Shown here one piece after another: positions 11,862 to 23,314 of a DNA stretch of 64,000 nt. Each line of letters starts with the position of its first letter. Position 1 is the first letter of the stretch. Source of the DNA: Dioszegia crocea (Eukaryota > Basidiomycota > Tremellomycetes > Tremellales > Bulleribasidiaceae). Location: contig BCKK01000009.1 of assembly GCA_001600615.1 (NCBI GenBank), positions 310,156 to 374,155 on the forward strand, given 5' to 3'. The notes under the pieces were generated by a model. It saw nothing but the letters and a program-made list of their open reading frames with translations, made no database searches and was not told the DNA's origin. Position numbers and translations under genes: made by a program.

Positions 11862-14260
11862 ATGGTCCTATCCTATAGCAAAGCAGCGCAATACAGCGCC
11901 GAATCGGACATACCGACGTCGGAAGGCGGCGCACCAAAAGCCGAGGCGCCCAAGGTGTTTTCTAAGCAGGCAGCTACGGGTTCGGCGGCCGCACCAGCAT
12001 CTACGCCAGAAGCAGAACCCCTCCACGCCCAGCCTGAAGAAATATCAGCACCCTCTACATCAATACCGGCGACATCACCAGTCGCTACTTCTTCATCATC
12101 AACAATACCCAACGGGAATGATAAACCCCTAATCAACCATCTCATCTTAGATGCCGGACCTCTTCTATCACTTACGCCTCTCCGTCATTTGGCCCAGAGG
12201 CTGTATACGACACCAGCGGTTTTGAAGGAATTGAGAGATCCGAAGGCCCGGGAATACCTACAGAGGATTAGGGAGGGCGTTGAGGGTTGGGAGTTGGAGG
12301 TTGTTCAGCCTGGGGCGGAGAGTATGGCTAGAGGTGAGTTTGGGTTTGGGATGGGTTTGGGTTTGGGTTTGGGTGGAAGTGGGTGTGGGCTATGGGGATA
12401 AGAGTGGAAAGGGTAGTCTTGGAGTTGGGAAGCCATCGGGATCTATCGGGGCATGAGGGCATAAGGAAGCGTGACCGAGTGGAAGGGAAGATAGTGGGCA
12501 TGGCCTATCCGGCAATTGAGTCTTGCTCGGTCTGGCGTGTTATCGATGCGGTGACATGGCGTAACCCTTCCGATCTCAGTCAACACTACAACAAAACTAG
12601 TGGCGCAGTGCTGAATCTGCAGTGATTGCATTCGCAAAGAAGACGGGAGACTACGCCGTGTTGAGTTCGACAGATCTGGGTGTGATAGCCCTGACGCTGC
12701 AATGTGAAGTCAAGGAGAATGGGACGGAAGGCGTGAGGTTGGAGCCTGGGCAGAAGTTGGGTGGGGGGAATGCGCAGACTGGGCAGAATGGGCAGGGTGT
12801 GGCGGGACCTTCTGGGTCGGGGGCTGGGTCGGGGGCTGGGTCTGGCGTAGCGGGCGTGGATGAGAGTACAGGAGGCCAGGGTATGGGAGCAGTGGATGCT
12901 GAGGAGGGAGACGCTGCTGAGGGTGAGAAAGAGGGCGACGAAGTCGACGACGACGACGAGGAGGAAACAGGAGTAGAGGGAGAAGCTTCCGATACCGAAG
13001 CCGAATCCTCCCCCACTCCTCCTGTCCCATCGTCAGAACCCGTGTCGATAACTGTCGAACCCCCAACCGAGCAATTGAACAACCTATCAATATCCCCTAC
13101 ACCACTCAATGACTCTACTGCAGCCTCGCCCTCTATCCAAGTTCCAACTCCTATCGAAACAGCAGCAGACGACGGAGAAGATTCCGAATCGGATGCAGGG
13201 GAATGGATCACACCCTCTACATTATCGACACACCGGTCTCGTGATTTGGGACACCTACCAGAGGGTGGGAGAGACAATACAAAAGCGCTAGCGGCAGCGT
13301 GTATGACGGGTGATTTCGCCGTGCAGAATGTGCTTCTTGCGATGGGGTTGGGGGTTGTGGGTGAGGGTGGGAAACGGATTGGGAAGGTTAAAAGTTGGGT
13401 GTTGAGGTGTCATGCGTGTTTTAAGTGAGTTGATTTTCAAGATTGGTTGGATTGGGAAGATTGGGGGTGTTGGAGATATTGGACTTTGATAAAGGGTCGG
13501 GTTGGGAAGAGGACGGAGACGAGATTAGGAAAAAGTGGGAGTCAGGTTCGAAGGCGGGTCGAGATGTGGTGTTCTGGCCCGCCTCTCCTGAGACTAGCAC
13601 CCAACCCACACTCCCTCTATGTGATATTCTCTCCATCTAGCATTCGCATCCACCATCAATTCATCGCATCATCACACCCTCCCCTCCCCCATACTTTCCC
13701 CCGCCCCAGCTAACGCCCTCAGAACATGTAAAGACCCCTCCAAGAAATTCTGCCCATCATGCGGCAACCCAACTCTCCTACGTACATCCACCACAACCAC
13801 TTCGAACGGTAAAACCCACCTCCACTTAAAGAAGAACTATCAGTACAATCTCCGCGGCAGCAAATTTACGATACCGGATGCGAAACCTGGTAGGGCCAAG
13901 GGACAGTTGAAGGGTGGGACGGGGTTGATTTTGAGGGAAGATCAGAGAGAGTGGATGGATGCTGTAAAGATGGAAGAAGGTAGGAAGGGGAAGGAAGAGA
14001 AGAAGATGTTGAAAGGTTGGGATGATCCGGATGTGAGTTTTAGGTCAATGTCAAGGGGGAGTGGGCTGTTTGTGGGGGCCGGGCAGGATGATGTAGACTG
14101 TGTGTAAAGGAGGAAGCAGGGGAATCTTGAGCTGACCCTTCAGTGGATGCCTGAAATTATCACGGTGGGTATGTCAGGTAAAGGTCGGATGGGCGCACAC
14201 GGCTTGCCAAATATCGGACATGGTCGTAAAAACCCAAATATCGCAAAGAAGAAGAGATAA
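11862..14260 (+). CDS. NOB1: 20S pre-rRNA endonuclease Nob1 (PIN domain and zinc ribbon)
   Basis: Four exons (11862-12333, 12623-13424, 13723-14032, 14144-14260) give 566 aa. Nob1 cuts 20S pre-rRNA at site D to form the 18S 3' end during late 40S maturation. A disordered Ala/Ser/Pro leader (about 1-90) precedes the PIN domain, which opens with LILDAGPLLSL (Asp at about 97) and continues as FAKKTGDYAVLSSTDLG across intron 1. A very acidic Glu/Asp/Ser insertion of about 190 aa follows. Next come the zinc ribbon (RCHACF, then FCPSCGNPTLLR, split by intron 2), the Gly/Lys-rich module KGGTGLILREDQREWM and a basic C-terminus ending AKKKR. The linker is longer than I expect for Nob1, but all core motifs are present. 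It is in tandem with PUS7. Confidence 0.95.
12335..12376 (+). repeat. Telomere-like TTTGGG repeats in NOB1 intron 1
   Basis: Imperfect tandem TTTGGG units begin right after the intron donor. A similar G-rich run follows the donor of PUS7 intron 5 (about 10263-10300). This is low-complexity intronic sequence with G-quadruplex potential and not a telomere, because unique genes lie on both sides. Confidence 0.7.
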
Positions 14261-15050
14261 CGAGTGGGTGTAGATGTGTATGTGAGTTTCAATGTCGCAT
14301 ATAGAGGGATAGTAAGGAGTATCAGCTAACAGGTACAGATAAAGAGAGTAACAGCCTTGCAATTTGAGCTGCGCTCTCGAGATGGTAATGCACCTTGCCG
14401 TCGAATCTGGAAAACTGCTTCTGTCCAATCTCGCCTAAGTTTCGCCTAGGCTTTGACGAGATTCTACTCGTATATCCGAAAGCCACTGAGATCACTACTG
14501 ACGAGTCTGCCGTCAATCCCATTCCTCTCCATCCCACATCTTCCCCCTCTCCACTTCAACACCGCCCCAGCGTAAGTGCCAGACACCTAATCTACGAGTC
14601 TGACACCCGCCCTCTATCCCCGGATATGAGGATACAATGAGGCACAGAACAACGTCACAAATGACACCTCCACCTCTCTGCTTCATCCTCTTTTGGTCGT
14701 TAGCCTGCGGACGCCAGTTGAGAATGGAGTGAGGAGACGGTGGGAGGGGCGCTATCAAGGACTCGCCGCTGGCCCGAGTATCGTGGTGCGGATCGAGTAG
14801 TATTCTGCGCCTACATGTATGGTTGAGGGTTGGATTATGCATACAGTGTTGTTGGGCTACAGGATACTTGTCAATGATCAAAAGGGGAAAGAACAAGAAG
14901 GAGTGAGATACAACCGAACTATATACAAGAAGCAGAGGTACGAGACAGTACCAAGCAAGTCAGAACAACAAGAGGAGCGAAATCGAAGTGATACAGAATT
15001 CTCACACTAGCCCACACCACCCAGTCCACGCAAACACTGGTGTACCCCAC
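14261..15050. other. Intergenic, convergent 3' ends
   Basis: About 790 bp between the NOB1 stop and the stop of the opposing gene. The short frames have no recognisable content and I see no feature. Confidence 0.5.
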
Positions 15051-16825
15051 TTATCGCAAAGACCGCCGTAGCGGAGTCGCAATCACCCAGTCTGTATCCG
15101 CCGCTACGCCCTCGTACTTCCGTGCGAATGCCGGAGAAGGACGAACGACATCCCATGGCGACATGGCTTCGATAGATTCGTCCCGGCGAAGTCGAGGCGG
15201 AGTGATAGGTTCAGTCGCTGTGATATCGCCCGGAGATCGATTGACGGAAGGTGCTGTGCCGGATCGGGAATGAGCGCCTTTTCCAGTTGTGCGTGACTGC
15301 GAAGTCGGTAAAGAGGGTTGTGTGTGGTTGAGCCATTTGGCAGGTGTAACTGGTGGACTAGGCGGAGGGGAGTCTGACGGAGAAGGAGCGGGTGCTTTCA
15401 GAGGGATGTATGTCACTGGGAGAGGTAATCGATTACCCTTGATACCCTGCGCTGGGACGCCGGATGGGTGTAAGGTTGTCATTTTCAGACTGGTCCGGAC
15501 TCGATGTGCAGAACGGGGTGTAATGCCCGTGGGAATAGTCCGAACTGGCCCTACAGCCAGTGATGCCGCCTGCGGTGCCGCTCGCAGACCGGCCGCTTTA
15601 GTCGGACCTGCAGGGGTGGGCGACGATGCAGATGTACTGGGGCTAGGAGCTGCAATAGTCCGACGAGCAACGAGAGGACGACGACTGAGCGGAGTAGGTG
15701 AAATGGCCGGACGGACAGATGTGCGCAATCTCGGAGCAGGGGATGGAGAAGATGGGGCAAGAGATGTGGGATTGTACGTCGGAATAGCCAATACCGGGTA
15801 TTTAGGCTTGTGGGCGGTTGAGATACCTGGATGAAGGCGAGGTTGTGGGGTCAATCGCGCTCGAGTTTCGGAGGCAGTGGCTATGATTGCCGATGTCGAG
15901 GTGGTAAGATTGGAAACCAAGCGGGGAGTTAGGGTAGTGATGGGTTTGGCTATTGTTGGTTGGTACCGGGGAGAGAACTCTTTCATGTATTCTTCTTAGT
16001 CATATCAGCTGTATGCTCACGTTCACAGGTGGAAGGCGAAGAGAGCTCACCTTTTATCCCATCGAGCGGGTCCTGGACGCTGATACACACCGCTCCTAGT
16101 AAACAATCCTTCCAGCCGCCTTCCAACCCCGCCGCTGCTGTCTTCCATTCGGCATGGATAGCCTTCGTCCTAGGCGTCTCAACATCTGCGGCCGGTCGGC
16201 GGATCCGAGGTAGTGGGGAAGCAACATCGATCACCCCGAGTGTGCGCGCGACGGATTCGGCACTAGGTGGGGGCTTCATAGGTGGAGTGTCGGTCATTGA
16301 GCTGGCTGATAAGTTTGTGAAGGGACTCATACCCCAGCTGGACGGTCGAGGTTTTCGACCTGGGACACGAGGACGAGGAATGAGTGTGGGAGGTGTCGAG
16401 GGAATGGATGTTGGTGATGTTGGCCTAGTCGTAGACGGTGGCGCCCACCATTCCATACTGACTTTCCTCCTCAACTTCTGCATCCCACCTTCTTTACCGT
16501 CCTTCGCTATACCCTTCTTTCCACCCCAGATAGGGCTGCCGATGGGGCTCTCGGCACCCTTGGCTAGACCCGACCGCGCCGACGTAGAAGACTTCAAAGA
16601 GTTCTTCCATGATTGGGCGAATTTACTCGAGAACCCTAAAGTCGATTTTGGGCGGGGTGGGCGAGGTGATTCGGCAGGAGTTGTAGATGGGTATGGAGAG
16701 GGTGTGGTGGATCTGCCAGGTAAGGGTTTGGATGGGGAGGATTTGGGGTTTGGACCGGGACCGCGGCTGTGGCCGGGCTGGGAAGGCAGGTGTGCCGAAT
16801 TGCTTCGATGGAGGAAATTGGGCAT
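15051..16825 (-). CDS. Large Pro/Ser/Thr-rich disordered protein, 572 aa
   Basis: Two exons (16825-16051 and 15994-15051) join in frame, DPLDGIK to EEYMKEFSPRYQP, across a 56-bp intron with a gctgatatgactaag acceptor. The start MPNFLHRSNS is the first ATG after an in-frame stop; an extra upstream exon cannot be excluded. The protein is strongly basic and dominated by Pro, Ser, Thr and Arg, with many SP and TP dipeptides (TPPRLRR, MSPWDVVRPSP, SPFTNLS). A short conserved-looking hydrophobic block lies near residues 225-260 (AIHAEWKTAAAGLEGGWKDC). The SP/TP density would suit a kinase-regulated cytoskeletal or cell-cycle scaffold, but that is speculation and I do not recognise the family. Confidence 0.75.
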
Positions 16826-17144
16826 CCTGACGGAGTCGCCGTCACGCGCTGGGGTCAGTCTTCCAGTGGGCGAGTCGGATGTATTAGAAGGTGGGTATTA
16901 TGGGATGAGGTATGGATGATGGAAGTGAGATGACGATTGAAATTAAGTTTGGCGGGTGGTTTCAGAGTTTGGGCCTTGGGCCTTGGGTACACGGACCGCC
17001 TCATCTTCCTATACAGCTAAGTTTGATCATGCTCACCTAGCAGTCCCCACAAAAGGCAGACATGTACCTGAGATAGCAGCACTCATTCTCACACCATAAG
17101 ATCCATCCACAGCCAGTCCGCTCTATACTCTACTTCACTCACAT

Positions 17145-18933
17145 CTACTTTCTCCCCGCTTTCAAATCCTCAATCACCTTTCCTACAGCTTCCTTCTCCC
17201 TCTTCCCAAATTTACCCTCCACTTTACACATATATCTCCCCTTAGCACCTCCACCTCTCACCCTCTTACCGCCTTCCCCACCCTCACCCACAAACCCATC
17301 CAGCACAACCGATATCCGATCTTTAGCCTCTTTAGCCGCCTTATCATCTTTACTCTGAACCAACAACAGACCACCGGCCACCCCATCTAGCGCCGACGTG
17401 ACCACCACCACTTGCCCCGGATCTTCCTCCCCCTTGGCTAAAATCCCACCAGAAACCAAACCCAGAAATTCAAAATCGTGCGTCCCCTTTGAGTCCCTGT
17501 GTATCCAGACCACCCCACTCAGCGTCGTACTATCAACCAACAACCGCACAACCTCTTTTCTCAATACCTCAGATGTCGACACTCCCTCTTTGCGTAACTC
17601 TTCATTCCTCACCGCACGCTCAGCGACGTTTGTCCGGGCGCATAGTAATGCCTGGCTGACGCGGCTGAGCTCGAGCGAGCTTTCGGAGAGATATCGTATG
17701 GCCCTCGGACCGGCAGTAAAGAAGAGCTTGGTGGCTGATTTAGAACCTGATAGGGCGTCGGGTGCGAGAGAGGGGGGTATGACGTGGATGAATGAGCATA
17801 GGCCAAGGTGCGGGAGTTGGGTACCGCAGCAGGCATTTCGGTCCGTTTGGTCAATGCAACAGTGACGAATGACGCCCTGGTCTATCAGCAAAGTAGAGCT
17901 TTGTAGATGATGAGGATACTTACCCCTGCGTAATCCTTTGGTAGACCCCTTGACTCCCTCTCTGCATCGCCATCCCTGACCACCCCTTCGTCACCCTGGA
18001 TAGAAACTTCGATCCAGATCTTCTTGGCTTCTGCAATGAGTGCATTACACTTCTGCTCCACCTCCTGAGCTTCGGACCAGGTGATTTGCCGGCTAAGCTC
18101 GACGTAGGGCGTTTCGAGAGACGGATGTGCGTGCATTGCCCAGGAAAGCGTGGGGAGGGAGTAGGTGTCCAGCACGGCGGACAGGAGGTGTTGTGCCGTA
18201 TGGATCGTCATCTCATCTGTCAGCACGGGCATCATCTCCTTGATATCCCGAAGCTGAGACTAGCCCCTCGTAGAGCGGAACCTACCTGATCCGTCCGCCT
18301 ATCCCAGTCCACCTCAATATCCACCTCCGCACCCTCCGCACCCTCCCACACCCCTTCATCACCCAATGCCACCCGAACCAGATGTACACTCTCCAGCTTT
18401 CTCCTAATGCACATTTCAACCCTGAACGCCTTTTGCCCGCCATTAGGATCGGAAAGGTGTAAATAGCCCATATCAGAGGGCTGACCACCGCCTATCAACC
18501 AGTCAGCTCCAGCTCAAGGGCGAAACGTACCTTCAGGGAAGATGACAGTGTCTTCCAGTTCTACTTCCCATAACCTGCCTGTACTCTCGATGGGTGTATC
18601 GGCCCCACCATTTGCGTTCAGGGGGGTGCTTGTCCCGCTGGCCGGTGCGGATCCCTTATCTTTCTTTTTGATCCCTTTACCCTTTTGCGCAGGGACGACA
18701 GAGATGGGTGCGGGTCGAGCTGATGTAACTCTTGATGTCAACCGACGGAGCAGTGGGTCACCTAAGTAATCAGCACAGCAACGATATGCGCCTTGACATT
18801 TCCAAAGCTACTCACGTTGACATGCGAGCAGGCCGACGATCCGCTTTGGGGGTAGATTTGCCGGATCGAATTGCAGTCGCAGGTAATCTTTCGGGGTGTC
18901 TGTCTGAGGCAGAGGGCCGAGAGTGTATGTCAT
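17145..18933 (-). CDS. AlaX/AARSD1-like alanyl-tRNA editing protein
   Basis: Five exons (18933-18816, 18761-18531, 18491-18286, about 18238-17924, 17876-17145) give about 533 aa. The family hydrolyses Ser or Gly mischarged on tRNA-Ala. The family block VIFPEGGGQPSDMG is assembled across intron 2, followed by VDWDRR and the zinc motif HTAQH (about 198-202). RGLPKDYAGG leads into the second zinc motif, which here reads ACCGTQ instead of the usual CCGTH; the DNA codon is CAA. A C-terminal domain with GGGLLLVQ-like strands (VAGGLLLVQSKDD) follows. The exon-4 acceptor is uncertain: cag at 18254-18256 would add five residues. An alternative in-frame start lies at 18975, but the ATG at 18933 has the better context (A at -3). 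Homology is clear; intact catalysis is not. Confidence 0.88.
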
Positions 18934-19752
18934 CTTGGCCTTCAGGGTGTGAGTCGCTGTATAAGGGATAGACATGAGATTTTCAACGTTGAGATTGGGT
19001 GGATAGAGTGGGCGGATATACCCGATCGAGCAACGGATATACCCGCTCATTGCGCGCCATGAGCTCGAGGAGGGTAAGTGCCAGCTGTTGTCGTATTACT
19101 GCTCATCATTCTCTGAACATCACATTAGCCATACTGACGATCCGAGCGAGAAGTGAAAACGATGATGAAAGTGCCCACGCCGCGCCTGATTTGGGCCTAG
19201 GTACCTCAGTGCTCGCCTTGCTGAAATACCGACGGTATGCTCAGTGCTGAGCAGCCTGAGCCTCTGCTGACGATCGCATCAGCGCTTGCGATGTCCCGGT
19301 CGCGAGCTGAAACCACCAAGGTCAGACACCGAATACACCGTCATAAGGCCGAAGGGGCCTAGGTCTGGGCATGAAAGGTATGTGGAAGTGACACGAGCCG
19401 TTCGGGTTGGTCCCCCGAGGCAGAGAAGCGAAGAAGCGCAGAAGCAAAGACACCCTCCCGAATGATCGAAACGCGTATCACCCCCACTGGACTCGTGCCC
19501 TGGATTCTGAAGGCTCGTTGCGAACTTGTCCTTTGAGCAAGAGGGTACGTGACGAGGCGTGCTGTTCTTCTAGCCCCTCTCCTTCCGGATCCCCCCTGGA
19601 CCCTAGCCTCAGCCGTATATGAGACACGGTCCGACCCGTGTTCAATCCCTCCATCACTTATCCCACTACCTGCTCTTATTTCAGCCGCACTTTCCTTATT
19701 TCAGACCGTCACCCTATACATCCTACCACACCCAGCTATCCCGCCGCAAACA
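18934..19752. other. Intergenic region between divergent genes
   Basis: About 820 bp, with no convincing gene. The right part, before the 19753 start, is pyrimidine-rich. Confidence 0.5.
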
Positions 19753-20364
19753 ATGACAGGACGCTCTTCAAGGCGATTTGTCATGCCTGGAACAGGCTCG
19801 AGGAATACTACTCAGTCTTGTGTCAGCACAACCGGAGACCAGACTCCGGGCGCCACGAGCCCTCTCCGCTCCGCGTCGTCTACCACTGGCGGGGACAGTC
19901 TCCAGAGTCAGAAAGATTCTGATAAGGCTGGTGAGTCTTTGAGGGATATGGTAGAAGTCTGCTGAATCGCTGATGGATCCTGCAGCTGAGAAGCAGAAGA
20001 TCGAGGAGTTGCGGGCCGAAGCGAGCGTGAGTTAGGTCGATCTGTCCGTTTTCAGGTCACACTTGGCAGCTCTCTCAACACCCCTCAATGTACCCTGTCG
20101 TCCCTCTCTCTCATTTCAGACATAATCACTTCTCTTCCAAATGAGGAAGAATCCTTCTCGCTCACTGTTTAGAGGCTGAAATGTCTCGTGGCCAAACTGG
20201 AAGCAGAAGATGCGGAACCGAAGACCGGGGACGGGAGCGAAGAAGGCAATGGAGGCTCAGAGGACGTCGAGGGCTCAGGAAATGAGAGGGATTACAAACG
20301 TCCCAGGACGGATAATTCCACCCAAGATCCTGCGAAGAACTCCACGACGGACACGAAGCGTTGA
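19753..20364 (+). CDS. Small Ser/Thr-rich protein with short coiled coil, 136 aa
   Basis: Three exons (19753-19930, 19986-20026, 20173-20364) stay in frame throughout; the middle exon is 41 nt. The N-terminal half is Ser/Thr/Gly-rich and disordered. The joined middle (AEKQKIEELRAEASRLKCLV) forms a short amphipathic helix of three or four heptads. The C-terminal part is acidic and then basic (KRPRTDNSTQD). The helix followed by a basic patch could be a dimerising nuclear protein, but I recognise no family. Confidence rests on frame-consistent splicing with good branch points. Confidence 0.6.
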
Positions 20365-20802
20365 GCATGACGGGCGCTGAGAGGATCGCCAGGGGCAGAG
20401 GCCTTGATATTGCTCTCATTGTAGTGTGGCAGATGAGATCATTACAAGTTGCGCGCACTACAAGGCCTGGACCGCTATGACTGAGTATGACGTTCCTCAC
20501 AGCTATAAGACTTGGAACGTGATGACACGACTTCAATGCTGGTGGACGTAAATGTAAGCTGCTCATCAGAAGAAGGGTAAATGCACAGAGAGTAGCATAT
20601 GATATATGAAGACAGACCAGCCAACACTCCGATTGTCCTAGTCCTACATATGGCGGTTATATTCTATCCGCATCCGGAACGAAAGCAGTGGGCACTACGG
20701 TATAAACCTAAGTAGTCTGAATAATGATGGGGTGAGGGGGTAATTTATGGTACCGGTATAGACAACAACATCCAAGAAAATCAAACAAGCGATGGGTGGT
20801 GT
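20365..20802. other. Intergenic, convergent 3' ends
   Basis: About 440 bp, with nothing recognisable. Confidence 0.5.
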
Positions 20803-23314
20803 TTATGCGAGAAGCGCACCCATCCCGCCCAGCAGGACAAGGCTAGCAGTGAACCATACCGAAGGTGACATCCGCGCCGCAGCGGATTTCTTGGCGGTAA
20901 CGGATGGAACAGCAGAAGCAACAACGACGACTTCGCCTGTCCCGTTGATTGCTGGATGGGATACGAGGACTTGGGAAGTTGGGAGGTCGCCGACTGGGAG
21001 TAGGGTCTGGGTGGCTATTTGTCCGGAACCAATCATGATCATCTAGACCTATCAGCTGGGAGTTCTCTAGGTTGCCAGATATTTTCTAGGTCAATTGCCA
21101 GAGAAGAAGAAGAGGTGGCTTACTTGTCCGGTAGATGGAACACCGTCGACAACAAGGAAGATCATAGCGGGTCCAGGTTGGAAGATGTTTGCGTTGGCAG
21201 GCATTTGCGAGACGTGCATTGTGACTTCGTTGGTGTCTTTGTTGAGTGTGTAGCTGGTGCCTAGTTCGAGGTATCGTTGACCGAAATTCATCTAAGGGGT
21301 CAGCCTACACCTTGAACCGGATGCACAGAGCGTGACCTACACCATGGGTGCTGAATCCAGTACGGATGACGACAACCTTCGTAGCTCCCGGATCAGATTT
21401 GGCCGTCTGAGTGTAGTTGAGACCCCAAGCAGCTCCACCCTGATACATCAGCTTGGACCCAGATTTATCAACCGGTAGATAAACTCACATAAGTCAACGA
21501 CAATGGCCAAGCACTGGTTGCTTGAGGTCGGACAGAAGAGTACCAGCTAGGGTACCATCGCTCGACAACATAGCTCGTTCCCCATTTAACGGTAGTGACG
21601 TCTTTGTTTGGGTTAGAGCCAGAGACCATGAGGGAGCCATCGGCGAGGAGGATTGCGGTTGAATGATACATCCGCTCGTGCTGCGATGCGGAGAGGCCAG
21701 TTCGGGAGAATCGCTTGCCCTTGGCTGCATTGGGACTGGGGGTGTCAGCCGGGGTTCACACTTGGAAAGTAGCGGATTAGCTCACTCATAGATTGCTGGC
21801 ATGTAAATAGGGGCCTGGCCGTATGATTGACCGAACGAGTATTTGTCATCACCATAACCCGCCGTACCCATGTTAACACTAAATCGTCAGCTCGGCCATT
21901 CGCCGTTGATCGGACGCGACTAGCTCACCCATTGCCTAACCACAATGTCCCATCAGGGAGGTATACCAAATTACCCATCGACCGTCCCTCGGGCAGATTA
22001 TCATCATCGACATACTTGGCAGCGCCTTCCGGTGTGATTCGTACACAAGTGTTATCGGCCTGAACAGCAGTGACGTTGAACCGAGCACCTCCATCATCGG
22101 ATTTAGACAAATCGGCATCTGATCCACCGCAGAAGAGGATTGTCTGTTGATAGTTGTTGGCAGCGGTAAGGGGGAGCATGACACTAGCGCCTGAAGCGGG
22201 GTAGACACGTTGGGCGTATGGCATGTCGGGAAGGGGAATTTCGGTCTGGGAGGCAAAGTCGTATAGGATCGTAGAGTAGCCGGCTTGCATGAACATGCGG
22301 CCTGAAAGTCAGCGCGAGTGTCACCAGACAGGGTGAGGGGAAGAGGGAGGACATACCGGAAGACATAAGCCATGAGAGGGGGAAGAGGTTCATGGGGACT
22401 GTAGCATTTAGGAAGTCCATTTTTATTTGGGCGCCTCGTTTGGGGTAGAACTCGTATGTGGGGTTGTTTTGGACATAGGTTGAGACGTAGCTGAAAGTCA
22501 GCTAGCGTGAAGGCGCTTTGGAGCCATGTAGCTCACCCTCCATTGATATCACCACCGAAGATAGCTAATGATCCATCGCCTAGTGCCTCGACGGTAGGGT
22601 ACCATCTCTGACTCTGCCTTTGTCAGCTAGCCGAGCGACAACGAAGCCAGAAATAACTCACAGTCATAGTCAGAGCTGCCGTTCCCTCTTGCCAAACACA
22701 TTTGCCATCGTCGCACGGTGTCAACTTCCGAATAGCCTCGCCTCCATCTGTATTGCCATATGGGTTCGCCCCAGAGGGATTGGCAACCTTATCCTGCACT
22801 GCCACACCATCCGTCGTCACTGGCTTGTTCCCACCAAATACAATCCACGATCCATCCGCCGTCGTCATGCCCGCCGCGCAGAAGGTGTTGGAAGTGACGC
22901 CCATGGCAGTTGGGGTGTTGCTTGAAAGATCGTAGGATACACCCCATGCTGGACGAGACTTGCCGTTGACTGTTACTTTCAAGGGGTTGTTTTCAGTTTC
23001 TGATAGTCAGCGTCTGTGCGGGCTGCACCGCAGACATAATACGTACTGTCAAGGATGTAAACAGTGTTTGCAGTTCCCAAAAACATCATTTGCGCCGACA
23101 CGCCTGAATCCCCAACGACCTCAAATCCGCCTAATGGCACTTGCGCAGCTTTGGGCTCGAGCGTCCGTCGACCGAGTTGTGGGTGGACATCTCTGTCCAA
23201 GTTGTGATGCCGCGCGAGATCTCGATGGCGGGAATGGCGATCTAGGGGAGGTGTAACGAGAGATGCAGAGGCAAGGACGAGGGGGAGAGCGAGCATGGCG
23301 AGGTAAGGGGACAT
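20803..23314 (-). CDS. Glyoxal oxidase-type copper radical oxidase, probably surface-anchored
   Basis: Ten exons (23314-23047, 22999-22662, 22613-22537, 22490-22357, 22301-21929, 21878-21786, 21735-21489, 21439-21341, 21291-21124, 21042-20803) give 678 aa. These enzymes oxidise aldehydes to acids and release hydrogen peroxide outside the cell. A signal peptide (MSPYLAMLALPLVLASA) is present. The expected copper and radical residues can be placed: Cys at about 130 (NTFCAAG), Tyr at about 207 (SQRWYPTVEAL), Tyr451-His452 (ERMYHSTAILLADGS) and His at about 542 (FSTHGMNFGQRYLEL). The C-terminal DUF1929-like domain ends in a Ser/Ala-rich linker and a hydrophobic tail (SVWFTASLVLLGGMGALLA), typical of a GPI signal or a terminal membrane anchor. 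Substrate and anchor type are inferred. Confidence 0.93.

Noticed and set aside
12335..12376. Possible telomere or interstitial telomere
   Set aside because: Only a few imperfect TTTGGG units inside a NOB1 intron with unique genes on both sides; low-complexity intron sequence explains it.
12651..13277. Ser-rich reverse frame over NOB1
   Set aside because: Complement of the acidic Glu/Asp/Gly linker of a confidently identified gene.
15289..16919. Two long + strand frames opposite the disordered protein gene
   Set aside because: Shadows of GC-rich codons; no splice sites or domains, and the minus strand joins cleanly across a short intron.
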